NCBI GenBank assembly: GCA_046295675.1 | Contig: JBKBMW010000019.1 | Coordinates: forward strand, 1 to 15,300 | From: JAOAJF01 sp046295675 | Lineage (GTDB): Archaea; Micrarchaeota; Micrarchaeia; Anstonellales; Anstonellaceae | Length of the DNA stretch: 15,300 nucleotides | Direction: 5' to 3' | In this document: piece after piece, positions 7,405 through 14,281 of the stretch | Position numbering within the stretch: position 1 is the first letter of the stretch | How the letters are laid out: each line of letters begins with the position of its first letter | Position numbers and translations under genes: made by a program | Notes under the pieces: model-generated | Database searches by the model: none | What the model was told of the DNA's origin: nothing | Seen by the model: only the letters and a program-made list of their open reading frames with translations

Positions 7405-7472
7405 TTTAAGCTCACCTCTTTTTTATAGGCTCATAGCTAATAACCTGAGCAATATAATTAGGTTAGAATTGA

Positions 7473-7480
7473 TTTAAAAA
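7473..7480 (-). promoter_or_regulatory. TATA box of the L7Ae operon
   Basis: TTTTTAAA on the minus strand. A transcript starting about 26 bases downstream would begin near 7450 and have a leader of about 46 nt. That leader begins with GCUCA and contains the GAGGUGAG ribosome binding site. Confidence 0.5.
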
Positions 7481-7533
7481 GTTATCGTATTTTTGAGCTT
7501 GCTTTTAAGTAATAAATACCACATAAATTTTAT

Positions 7534-8019
7534 TTACTCTGTATTATCTTTATTTAGTTTTTCCTTTAAGTATTTTTTTACATCCTCATTTGCAAAAGCT
7601 GTGGTTTTTTTTATTTGTAGAAGAGTTTTTTGCTGATTGGATAAAACAAGAAAATCAATAACTTTTTTGGACAGTTCTAAATCAATACCCATATAGATTA
7701 TTTTTTTGAGATTAAAAAGAAATGCTCCTTTAAAGGGTATAGCAACAGGACTTTTCTCTACTTCTTTTAGAAGTTGGTTCAAAAGAGATTTTAATAAAGA
7801 TAAATCTAATTTTTTTAAAGAGAAATGTAAAACTTTTTGATAAACTTCAAACCTTTTGGTTAAATCTGGTTCTTTTTCTATTGTTTCTTCGAGAAGTTTT
7901 TTATTAAAAAAATATTTTGAAAGACTCTTGGTAAATAAATTTTTTGGAGTAATTCCATTTTTAACAAAATATTTGTACATAGAACCTTGAGAAAATAATT
8001 GTGAAGAACCTAAACTCAT
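7534..8019 (-). CDS. Hypothetical helical protein, second gene of a two-gene unit
   Basis: A 161-residue protein that I do not recognise. It is Lys/Leu-rich and mostly alpha-helical in character, with no signal peptide or membrane segment, so it is probably cytoplasmic. Leu-rich stretches such as LDLSLLKSLLNQLLKEVE could be degenerate helical repeats. The frame allows a GTG start at 8028, but the ATG at 8019 is chosen because GGTGA lies just ahead of it with six bases between. The upstream gene stops 14 bp before this start, so the two are translated as a unit. The L7Ae operon starts 129 bp downstream with its own promoter. No function proposed. Confidence 0.7.
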   Translation of the reverse strand: MSLGSSQLFSQGSMYKYFVKNGITPKNLFTKSLSKYFFNKKLLEETIEKEPDLTKRFEVYQKVLHFSLKKLDLSLLKSLLNQLLKEVEKSPVAIPFKGAFLFNLKKIIYMGIDLELSKKVIDFLVLSNQQKTLLQIKKTTAFANEDVKKYLKEKLNKDNTE

Positions 8020-8033
8020 TTTTCTCACCTTTG

Positions 8034-8729
8034 TTAGGGCTTTTTTCTTTCCAAAGCACCATATTCTTTTAAAAGATGAATAATCTCCACCTTTCTTTGA
8101 TAGAACTCTTCGTATTCTTCACTTAAATCTTTATCATATTTTGTTTGAATAATTAGTACTATTTGGGGAGTAAATGGTTTTTTGAAATTTTTTGTTTGCA
8201 AATATTCTAATGGGGTAAGCCCATCTTTGTTTAATGTATTTGGATTTGCTTCGAGATGTTTCAATGCAGCTTGTAGAAAAAATATTGTTTGTGTTGGATA
8301 TACATCAAGATAATCTATTGCCTTAAAAAGTGCTTGATTTCCAATTTCCCTTTTTATTTCATATAGAGAAAAAAAAGATAATTCTTGATGGATTTGATCA
8401 AGAAGGGTTAATATTTTTGCAGTATTTTCATTATTTTCGTTATATTCAAAAACAAATTTATAGTTATTGTTAATTTTTACTAAATCCAAATCTCTCTTTA
8501 GCCCTGGTGTAAGAAGAATAGGTATTTTTATTAGATCATAAAAGTCTTCCTTGGTTTGGCAGGTAATTAAAAGAGGAAGGGTTTTTTGCGAAAAGAAAAC
8601 ATCTAATCCGTATTTTACTACATTGGAAGAGGGTAAAGACAAAATAGGGAGTGGAAGTTTTTTACTAAAGGCATTTTCTTTTTCCTTGGATTTTTTAGAA
8701 TGTTTATTTGGTTTATTAATTTGTTTCAT
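8034..8729 (-). CDS. Hypothetical protein with ankyrin-like repeat near the C-terminus
   Basis: A 231-residue cytoplasmic-type protein. Residues 1-25 are a basic Lys-rich stretch. The segment at about 150-180 (ALKHLEANPNTLNKDGLTPL) has the ankyrin turn N-x-x-G-x-T-P-L, and IIHLLKEYGA at 216-225 resembles the second helix of another ankyrin unit. The rest is not recognised. The start is the ATG at 8729. A GTG at 8744 is possible but less likely. No ribosome binding site is seen. A TTTAAATA box (8788-8795) and a weaker TTTATAA (8748-8754) lie upstream. It is paired with the gene at 7534-8019. Ankyrin repeats mediate protein-protein contacts, but the partner is unknown. Confidence 0.72.
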   Translation of the reverse strand: MKQINKPNKHSKKSKEKENAFSKKLPLPILSLPSSNVVKYGLDVFFSQKTLPLLITCQTKEDFYDLIKIPILLTPGLKRDLDLVKINNNYKFVFEYNENNENTAKILTLLDQIHQELSFFSLYEIKREIGNQALFKAIDYLDVYPTQTIFFLQAALKHLEANPNTLNKDGLTPLEYLQTKNFKKPFTPQIVLIIQTKYDKDLSEEYEEFYQRKVEIIHLLKEYGALERKKP

Positions 8730-8787
8730 AATTATCAACAACACAAATTATAAATAATCCATTTAATTACAATATTAGCAACTAATA

Positions 8788-8795
8788 TATTTAAA
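8788..8795 (-). promoter_or_regulatory. Candidate TATA box for the ankyrin-like gene pair
   Basis: TTTAAATA on the minus strand, preceded by AAAGG. It would start a transcript near 8765. A second candidate, TTTATAA at 8748-8754, is close to the ATG and would give an almost leaderless transcript. The sequence does not decide between them. Confidence 0.35.
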
Positions 8796-8834
8796 CCTTT
8801 TGAGAGCTCTTTAATTACCAAAAATAAAGTTATT

Positions 8835-9443
8835 TTATTTTTCAGTTTTAACATTTGAAGAATTTTTTGGTTTTTTGATTTGAAAAAAGTAAAGCAAAAT
8901 AAAGACAAAAAACAAAATCAATAAAATTATTATATATGATTGCTGGTTAAAAGATTGTTGATATGTGGACTTAGTACTTTCAATTACTTGATTTTGCTTG
9001 TTATTTTCTTGCTCATTGGTTTGATTTTCTTTTTGTTTTTCAAACTCTTTTAAAAAATCATTATAACTTTCATTTCTAACTATTAACAACCTTGGTTCAG
9101 AAGAAAAGGAAAGACAATTCACTCTCCAAATATATGTATTATATGGAAATGTTTTAAATTCAAATTCACCCTTTTGACCTATTGGTAAATAAAGAGGCCC
9201 TTTGTTGATAATTTTTCCATCAACTTGGAATTGAATAAAACAGGATATGTTTGTTGGATCAAAAGTGAGGTTTTCTTCTTCCAAAGGAGTGTTATTTTTT
9301 AAAATAAAGGAAAAAGTAATCGGAGTATAGTTGATATATAATCCATTTTGTGGCTCGATTAATTCAACAACAATTTCTTGCCCAAATAAAAAGCTACTTA
9401 AAAAAAACAAAAAAAGAAAAATTATACTAAATTTGAAAGCCAT
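8835..9443 (-). CDS. Small secreted, C-terminally anchored surface protein
   Basis: A 202-residue protein, family not recognised. A very hydrophobic signal peptide (MAFKFSIIFLFLFFLSSFLFG) is followed by a beta-rich domain at about 22-128 (IVVELIEPQNGLYINYTPIT, FSFILKNNTP) with an Ig-like look. It has two cysteines in the domain (ISCFIQF and RVNCLSF) that could form a disulfide, and several N-x-S/T sequons. A Gln/Asn/Lys/Glu-rich linker (about 129-166) precedes a membrane segment (about 167-187) and a short basic tail. The ATG at 9443 has TTTATATT centred 27 bases upstream and no ribosome binding site, so it is probably leaderless. Confidence 0.8.
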   Translation of the reverse strand: MAFKFSIIFLFLFFLSSFLFGQEIVVELIEPQNGLYINYTPITFSFILKNNTPLEEENLTFDPTNISCFIQFQVDGKIINKGPLYLPIGQKGEFEFKTFPYNTYIWRVNCLSFSSEPRLLIVRNESYNDFLKEFEKQKENQTNEQENNKQNQVIESTKSTYQQSFNQQSYIIILLILFFVFILLYFFQIKKPKNSSNVKTEK

Positions 9444-9465
9444 AATAGTTTAATTAGAAGAAAAT

Positions 9466-9473
9466 AATATAAA
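9466..9473 (-). promoter_or_regulatory. TATA box for the small surface protein gene (leaderless)
   Basis: TTTATATT on the minus strand at -30 to -23 from the ATG at 9443. This spacing puts transcription start on the start codon. Confidence 0.55.
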
Positions 9474-9563
9474 TCAATGCTTAGGAGAAGACTACCCCAC
9501 ATATAAGAAAAACAAACACCAATGTTATATTAAATGTTGTAAAAGACCCATTCTCATTTACAA

Positions 9564-9604
9564 GAATATAAAAAAAAGAAAAAAAAGAAAAAAGAAAAAA
9601 AATT
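9564..9604 (-). terminator. Poly-U terminator after the duplicated small protein gene
   Basis: On the minus strand this is a pyrimidine tract, almost all T with scattered C, directly after the stop of the gene at 9605-9820. Archaeal RNA polymerase terminates at such U-rich runs without a hairpin. The remaining intergenic DNA, 9474-9563, shows no gene or recognisable RNA. Confidence 0.6.
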
Positions 9605-9820
9605 TTAAGCGTTTTTCATTTTTGCTTCATACACATAGCCGTCTTTTCCAATGTAGTACATAAAACCGCTTTTCTTTTGGATTTTTTCATTTCCAACTTT
9701 TTTCTTCTTTCCTTTTTTGTTGTGCTTCATTGGAGAAGCCCAAACATAGCCGTCTTTGCCTACATAGTAGATATAGCCATCTTCTCTTTGGATTTTTTCA
9801 TTTCCAACTTTTTTTCCCAT
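9605..9820 (-). CDS. 71-residue protein built of two tandem copies of a 32-residue basic motif
   Basis: Residues 3-34 and 40-71 are near-repeats sharing KKVGNEKIQ, a G-Y/F-x-YY-V/I-GKDGYV core and a M-K-N/H-N/A end, joined by KKGKKK. Small basic proteins with this kind of VG-x-E-x-I/GKDGYV motif are common hypothetical proteins in archaea, from memory usually as a single unit; the function is unknown to me. The high Lys content and aromatic beta-strand pattern suggest nucleic-acid binding, which is inference only. The ATG at 9820 has a full AAGGAGGT ribosome binding site (9829-9836) eight bases upstream, the strongest in the window, so high expression is likely. A poly-U terminator follows. 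Confidence 0.8.
   Translation of the reverse strand: MGKKVGNEKIQREDGYIYYVGKDGYVWASPMKHNKKGKKKKVGNEKIQKKSGFMYYIGKDGYVYEAKMKNA
9677..9814. repeat. Direct repeat within the duplicated small gene
   Basis: Two perfect 27-bp copies at 9677-9703 and 9788-9814, offset by 111 bp (37 codons). They encode the shared VGNEKIQ region of the two protein halves and mark an in-frame tandem duplication. Confidence 0.85.
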
Positions 9821-9860
9821 CGAAAACTACCTCCTTAACTGTTTTTTTGATGAAGTTATA

Positions 9861-9870
9861 ATTTTTAATA
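9861..9870 (-). promoter_or_regulatory. Candidate TATA box for the duplicated small protein gene
   Basis: TATTAAAAAT on the minus strand. Start of transcription near 9840 would give a leader of about 20 nt that just includes the AAGGAGGT site. Confidence 0.4.
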
Positions 9871-9967
9871 CTTACGCCTTGCTTTTTTTAGAATAAAAAG
9901 ATGGGAATTTTTTAAAATTGAGAAAAATTTTTAAATTTTTTGACTGGTTAATTAACAAGGCAGTTTC

Positions 9968-12412
9968 CTATTTACTATAGAGTATGGGAAGACTCCATTT
10001 AAAAGATAAAGAAAAAGATTCTGAAGTTAGCCCAAAAAAATTTTTTGAATACTTTAATTCGGTGTTTATCCCTCCATTATTTAGTTCTTTTGAAAGCAAA
10101 TTCTCAAAATTTATTTTTAGTTCATAATAATAGAGCGGTAGGTCATAACCATTGTTTAAGTATCTATTTTGAGAAATAGACAATATATTTGGTGTAATTC
10201 CACATTTAAATCCAAAGTCAATTTTGCCTAATTTGGAATTACTTTGAAAATCTAAAGAAGGCTTTTGTCCAATTAAATCAAATACTCCAGATATCCAAAA
10301 AGAGTTGTCTATTCCAAACAAATTTGTTTTTTCTTTACCTACTTTAAGACCAAAATCTAAAGAGGATCTAACTGCATTTTTCTTAGTCAGAAAATTATCA
10401 AAAGAAAATTTAAAAACAAGGCCTTTATAAAAACCTTCACTTTTTCTTTTTTCATTTAATTGTGCAAATAATTCCCCATAAAAAAGGAGGTTTCGCTCTA
10501 CATTTTGTTCTTGAAAACTATTTTTAAGTTTGTTCAAGTCCCCAAAAATGATCTTGCCAGAGGTTAATAAATCTTTTGAAAAACACCATGTGATGCCCCC
10601 TTCTCCACTTATTAAAACCTCGTAATCTAAAACATTTTTTTGTATTGTACTTTTTGCATTAAAGGATATGGCACTCTTATTAAAAAATTCATAAATGATA
10701 TTTGACTTTTCTACCTCTCCAAACAAAAATGGATGAAAAATCAAGTTTGCATCAAATGGAACTTGGCCATTAGAATGTAATCCTACCCCTACCCCATAAA
10801 AATAAGAAAAGAGATTTTTAATACTACCTGGTTTAAGGTTTTCGATATCTATTTGTAAATCTTTTGTGTTTTTTGGGTTTGCTTTAAAAGGAAAAATTTT
10901 CGATCCTCCTTGAAGAAAAAGGGAGGGTTTAGGAGAAGTAGAATAATCTTTTTGAAAATTATTTTGATTTGATAGTTTTAAGCTGTCTGCCTTAAGGATT
11001 TTTGCTTGTTGAACATTTTCATTCTTTTTTTGTTTTGGGAAATTATCAATATCTATTGTTTGATAAATAAGATGAGAATTATTTTTTTCATTTTGTTGAG
11101 CTAGAAGATAAATTGGAAAAAATATTTTAAAATTTTCGTTAAAGAAAATTTCATTTGCTTTTACAATTAAAGTAAAAACGATAGTTTCTCCGATTTTTTG
11201 TATTTCTGAAACTTTTAAACCATACCTACCAAAAAGTTCTTTTCTTTCATCTAAAAGTTTTATTAATGTTGAACTTGGTAGTATGATGCCATTTTTTTCT
11301 TCATAGTTATTTAAAGTAGCATAAAAAAACAGATTTAACTCTTCTTGCTGTCCATAATAGTTCAGGCTCTGTTTTGGGAGGTTGTAGATAAGTTTAAGAC
11401 TGATCTCAGGTAATATAACCCCATACCAATGAAATACAGCTGTAGCTGTATTTATCTCTTGCGAGGAGATGATTTTATTTCTCAAATCTTCTTTAAAATT
11501 TAAGATTTCTTCCTTTGTTTTTGAATATTTTATCTCAAGAGCTTTTTTTTTCACTTCTTCATAATATTTTTTTACAAATTCGTTGCTGCTTTCAGATAGT
11601 TTAGAAGCAAAAACTTCAAGCTCGGAAGAAAGTTGCTCATTTGAACTATTTTCATTCAAATATATATTTATTGTAGTATTTTTTATTCCAAGAAAAGAGG
11701 CTACACTATCTGCTACTTCTTGGGCTAATTTCTTATTGTGGTATTCTCTCCAAGGACTACTCAAACCTAATTCACTTGCAGTCCCAATGGCTATTAAATT
11801 CTCCACATATCTTGTATAATTAATATTGAGGATTTTTTGCTCTTCATCGCTAAGAGGTAGTTTTTGCACTATGTTTTTAACAACTTTTATAGCATAATCT
11901 TTTAAGTTTCCAGAAGATGCTTTCTTTATTTCCTGATAAATTTTGTTTTTAATTTCTTCATAGTTTATTTTGTTTGCTTGGAAATCAAAAAAAGTTATTC
12001 TAAAAATTTTTTCAAAAGCAAGAGAAAAAGCTTGTCCAGCAATATCTTTAAGATCTGATTGCATCTTTACTATATTTTTAGAAGAAAGGCAATATTTTCT
12101 TTCAATATCCCTATTTTGAGAAATTGTGTCACTAGACCAATAAATACTCTCGATAAATGAGCTAAAAAAAACTTTACCAGTTATTTTGTATGTGGTTTTT
12201 TCGTCTTGTTTGCTTAATGATAAGATTAGAATGACTTCTTTTTCATATGTATCTGTTGCCTGGCTTTTTTCAAAAGAAATTTTATCTACCTGAGGATTTT
12301 TAAAAATAAAAGACTCAACTGGAGAATTGAATAAGCTAAAAAACATTGCAGTTCCTGTCATACATTTTGTAAAGAATTTTTTTAGATGGGGTACTCTGTT
12401 CTTTATTTTCAT
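9968..12412 (-). CDS. Large secreted protein of unknown function with beta-barrel-like C-terminal half
   Basis: An 814-residue protein that I cannot place in a family. The N-terminus is signal-like: a basic stretch (KIKNRVPHLKKFFTK), a hydrophobic core (MTGTAMFFSLF) and a possible cleavage near residue 34. Residues about 40-490 mix beta and helical segments, including a Glu/Lys-rich helical stretch at about 265-320. From about 493 to 814 there are a dozen or more short alternating hydrophobic/polar segments separated by turns (for example GLVFKFSFDNF, SSLDFGLKVG, YYYELKINFENLL, SFSLSFKWSLPIL). This pattern resembles outer-membrane beta barrels, although the last residues are YSK rather than a terminal aromatic. 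There is no C-terminal membrane helix. The gene is monocistronic. TTTATATG centred 27 bases before the ATG suggests leaderless translation. Confidence 0.85.
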   Translation of the reverse strand: MKIKNRVPHLKKFFTKCMTGTAMFFSLFNSPVESFIFKNPQVDKISFEKSQATDTYEKEVILILSLSKQDEKTTYKITGKVFFSSFIESIYWSSDTISQNRDIERKYCLSSKNIVKMQSDLKDIAGQAFSLAFEKIFRITFFDFQANKINYEEIKNKIYQEIKKASSGNLKDYAIKVVKNIVQKLPLSDEEQKILNINYTRYVENLIAIGTASELGLSSPWREYHNKKLAQEVADSVASFLGIKNTTINIYLNENSSNEQLSSELEVFASKLSESSNEFVKKYYEEVKKKALEIKYSKTKEEILNFKEDLRNKIISSQEINTATAVFHWYGVILPEISLKLIYNLPKQSLNYYGQQEELNLFFYATLNNYEEKNGIILPSSTLIKLLDERKELFGRYGLKVSEIQKIGETIVFTLIVKANEIFFNENFKIFFPIYLLAQQNEKNNSHLIYQTIDIDNFPKQKKNENVQQAKILKADSLKLSNQNNFQKDYSTSPKPSLFLQGGSKIFPFKANPKNTKDLQIDIENLKPGSIKNLFSYFYGVGVGLHSNGQVPFDANLIFHPFLFGEVEKSNIIYEFFNKSAISFNAKSTIQKNVLDYEVLISGEGGITWCFSKDLLTSGKIIFGDLNKLKNSFQEQNVERNLLFYGELFAQLNEKRKSEGFYKGLVFKFSFDNFLTKKNAVRSSLDFGLKVGKEKTNLFGIDNSFWISGVFDLIGQKPSLDFQSNSKLGKIDFGFKCGITPNILSISQNRYLNNGYDLPLYYYELKINFENLLSKELNNGGINTELKYSKNFFGLTSESFSLSFKWSLPILYSK

Positions 12413-12434
12413 AATGTTATTTTATGTGGATAAA

Positions 12435-12442
12435 CATATAAA
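12435..12442 (-). promoter_or_regulatory. TATA box for the 814-residue secreted protein gene (leaderless)
   Basis: TTTATATG on the minus strand, centred 27 bases before the ATG at 12412. There is no Shine-Dalgarno motif in front of the ATG. Confidence 0.55.
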
Positions 12443-12510
12443 TATATTTGTTGAACTTCCATTTATTTTTTTTAAGCTTTTTTGTTTCTTTTTGTATTAA
12501 TAAAAATTTT

Positions 12511-12654
12511 TTTCAAAAAAAGACAAAGAACAATTTTAAGTTTCAATAGTAATTTTAATTATAGTTGTTAATGGTAGTGATAGCACAGAACAATGATGCA
12601 AATCAAAAAGTACTTACAAATATTTCAGTTTCAATAACAAATGCTCCTAAAAAG
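12511..12654 (+). pseudogene. Decayed, internally deleted copy of the adjacent pilin-like gene
   Basis: Three collinear pieces match the intact pilin gene at 12730-13212. Bases 12511-12533 match its N-terminal coding start (12738-12760) at 20 of 23 positions, all three differences being G to A. Bases 12585-12627 are identical over 43 bp to 12954-12996, with six more bases after one mismatch. Bases 12639-12654 are identical to 13201-13216, which spans the stop codon. The segments between are missing or heavily diverged and the pieces are out of frame with one another, so no pilin can be made. The last piece ends 24 bp before the live gene's TATA box. Origin by tandem duplication and decay is the simplest reading. 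Confidence 0.75.
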
Positions 12655-12678
12655 CATACGCTCAAATTATACGTAAGG

Positions 12679-12686
12679 TTTATAAT
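12679..12686 (+). promoter_or_regulatory. TATA box of the first pilin-like gene
   Basis: TTTATAAT; predicted start near 12709, giving a leader of about 21 nt that contains the GGAGGG ribosome binding site (12719-12724) five bases before the ATG at 12730. Confidence 0.5.
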
Positions 12687-12729
12687 CTTTATTATTTTTA
12701 TTTCTAATAACAAAAAAAGGAGGGAAAAT

Positions 12730-13212
12730 ATGTTTTCTTTCAAAAAAGGACAAGGAGCAACGGAATATTTAGTACTTTTAGCAGTAGTTTTAATAGTGGC
12801 GATGGTAGCAATTGCATTGCTTGGTTTTTTCCCAGGCCTTGCATCAGATGCAAAAATAAACCAATCTGATGCATATTGGAGAGGGCAAGCATCACCATTC
12901 TCTGTGCAAGAACATGCAAGAAGTGCAGGGAGTCAAAATCTTGTTATGGTAGTACAGAACAATGATGCAAATCAAAAAGTACTTACAAATATTTCAATTT
13001 CAGGAACTGGAGTATCTACCACTTATAATACCACTACTTCAGAAAGATTTTTTTCTGGAGGAGAGAGAAAAACATTGACAATAAACCTTGGGGCAAATTG
13101 CACCTCTGGAACAGTTTATGAATACACCTTAAGCTTTCTATATACTGATGCAACAGGTACAATCTCAAAAACACAATTTGGTGAAAAGCCTTTAGTAGGA
13201 AAATGCTCCTAA
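12730..13212 (+). CDS. Class III signal-peptide (type IV pilin-like) protein A
   Basis: A 160-residue pilin-type protein. MFSFKKGQGATEYLVLLAVV is the archaeal class III signal: a basic leader, cleavage expected between G7 and Q8, E12 at position 5 of the mature chain, and a hydrophobic helix (about 13-32) that polymerises in the filament core. The prepilin peptidase (EppA/FlaK-like) is not in the window. The exposed domain carries YWRGQASPFSVQEHA, several N-x-T sequons and cysteines C124 and C159, probably a disulfide. The frame extends upstream through the decayed copy to 12565, but the ATG at 12730 with GGAGGG fits the signal peptide exactly. Pilin B follows 42 bp later. Confidence 0.92.
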   Translation: MFSFKKGQGATEYLVLLAVVLIVAMVAIALLGFFPGLASDAKINQSDAYWRGQASPFSVQEHARSAGSQNLVMVVQNNDANQKVLTNISISGTGVSTTYNTTTSERFFSGGERKTLTINLGANCTSGTVYEYTLSFLYTDATGTISKTQFGEKPLVGKCS

Positions 13213-13254
13213 AAAGGACAAACCTTTATTTTATTTTTTTTAGGGGTGAACATT

Positions 13255-13725
13255 TTGTTTGGCTTTAAAAAGGGCCAAGGGGCAAGTGAATACCTTATTT
13301 TGTTAGCGGTGGTTTTGATCATTGGAATAATTGCAGTTGCCCTGTTAGGAGGATTTTCAGATATTGGAGCAGGTGCAAGAGAAAAAGAAGCACGACAATA
13401 TTGGGCTGGTGCAGTTAGGCCATTTACAATCCAAGACTGGGCCCAAAAAGGCACTGTATTTTCTTTAACTATAAAAAATAACGAGCCATATAAATTAGTA
13501 ATAACAAATATAACAATCAGCAATGTCTCTTATGCACCTTCAGGGGGGTTATCTTTTGCAGGTGGAGGAGTTAAAACCATATCAATATCTGGATTTAATG
13601 CATGCAATCAAACCACCTTTGATTATTTTGAGTATCCAGTAGTTATTACTTATTCTTCTTCGGATATAAGTGGAAAAGTTCAGAAAGGAGAAAAGCCTCT
13701 TGTTGGTCCCTGTCAAGTTCAATAA
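13255..13725 (+). CDS. Class III signal-peptide (type IV pilin-like) protein B
   Basis: A 156-residue paralogue of protein A with MFGFKKGQGASEYLILLAVV at its N-terminus, YWAGAVRPFTIQDWA in the early globular part, cysteines C117 and C153, and the shared C-terminal motif GEKPLVG-x-C. A GTG start at 13246 is possible. The TTG at 13255 is preferred because AGGGGTGA ends five bases before it and it yields the same MF-x-FKKGQGA start as protein A. It is probably cotranscribed with A, although a T-run lies between them (13231-13240). A T-rich terminator follows. The cleavage site is expected between G7 and Q8. Role: pilus or pilus-like surface filament subunit, inferred from the family. Confidence 0.9.
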   Translation: MFGFKKGQGASEYLILLAVVLIIGIIAVALLGGFSDIGAGAREKEARQYWAGAVRPFTIQDWAQKGTVFSLTIKNNEPYKLVITNITISNVSYAPSGGLSFAGGGVKTISISGFNACNQTTFDYFEYPVVITYSSSDISGKVQKGEKPLVGPCQVQ

Positions 13726-13730
13726 ACCCC

Positions 13731-13747
13731 CCTTTTTTTCTTTTTTT
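13731..13747 (+). terminator. T-rich terminator after pilin B
   Basis: CC followed by two runs of seven T separated by one C, starting five bases after the pilin B stop. A typical hairpin-free archaeal terminator. Pilin C downstream has its own promoter. Confidence 0.65.
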
Positions 13748-13782
13748 GCTCAAACTTTCAATTCTTTGCTTTCTCATACTTA

Positions 13783-13790
13783 TTTAAATA
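13783..13790 (+). promoter_or_regulatory. TATA box of pilin C (leaderless)
   Basis: TTTAAATA at -29 to -22 from the ATG at 13812. No ribosome binding site is present, so the transcript probably starts at the ATG. Confidence 0.6.
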
Positions 13791-13811
13791 TTTTCTTTAG
13801 TTAGATTTTTT

Positions 13812-14261
13812 ATGAAAGCCCAAACCTCTGTTGAGTATATTGTTATTATAGCAGTTGTTTTATTTTTTGGCCTGCTTGTTTTAGCATTAGCTGGTTTTTT
13901 TCCTTCCTTTTCTTTTTCTGCTCAAGAACAAACAAGTAAAACTTTTTGGGAAAGTGCTACCCCGATTTCTATTTTGGACGCTTATCAATCTAACAACAAC
14001 CTTTTTTTAGTTTTAGAAAACAAAGCAAAAACTACTTTGAATTTATCTTCCATTACTTTGATTTATGGATTAAAGGAGTACTATTTGAACTCTTCTCAAA
14101 TTCTTCTTTTTCCAGGGCAGATTTACACCACCTCACTTAGCGTAAGAAATTGTACCAAAAATCAGGTTTTATCTTATCAGGTGATAATCAATTATTCTAC
14201 AGAAACCCAAAACAATCTGATTCAAAAATCCACAAAGGAATTATTTGTAAAATGCAACTAA
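13812..14261 (+). CDS. Class III signal-peptide (type IV pilin-like) protein C
   Basis: A 149-residue, more divergent member of the same set. The leader is only MKA, with cleavage expected before Q4. QTSVEYIVIIAVV fits the Q-x-S/A-x-E core of archaeal EppA-type pilins and leads into a hydrophobic helix (about 9-30). The exposed part keeps FWESATPISILDAYQ, equivalent to the YW-x-G-x-A-x-PF-x-IQ region of A and B, and cysteines C114 and C148 at nearly the same spacing (34 against 35 and 36 residues). There are N-x-S/T sequons at several sites. It lacks the GEKPLVG motif and has its own leaderless promoter, so it may be a minor pilin rather than the main subunit (inference). Confidence 0.88.
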   Translation: MKAQTSVEYIVIIAVVLFFGLLVLALAGFFPSFSFSAQEQTSKTFWESATPISILDAYQSNNNLFLVLENKAKTTLNLSSITLIYGLKEYYLNSSQILLFPGQIYTTSLSVRNCTKNQVLSYQVIINYSTETQNNLIQKSTKELFVKCN

Positions 14262-14281
14262 GACAAAATTTGGATAAATGA

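Noticed and set aside
7405..7450. Kink-turn in the L7Ae leader
   Set aside because: No pair of opposed GA dinucleotides with a three-base bulge and flanking stems could be drawn, so only a weak hairpin idea is kept.
9474..9563. Possible tRNA-like or small RNA sequence (GGGGTAGTC on the minus strand)
   Set aside because: No acceptor stem, TPsiC arm or C/D box pair could be found around it. Only the poly-U tract next to it is convincing.
12565..12729. Longer start for pilin A
   Set aside because: The frame passes through the decayed pilin fragment and the promoter by chance. It would bury the class III signal peptide, and the ATG at 12730 has a good ribosome binding site.
13209..13523. Minus-strand 104-codon frame opposite pilin B
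   Set aside because: It lies opposite a well-supported pilin gene and has no recognisable protein character or start signals.
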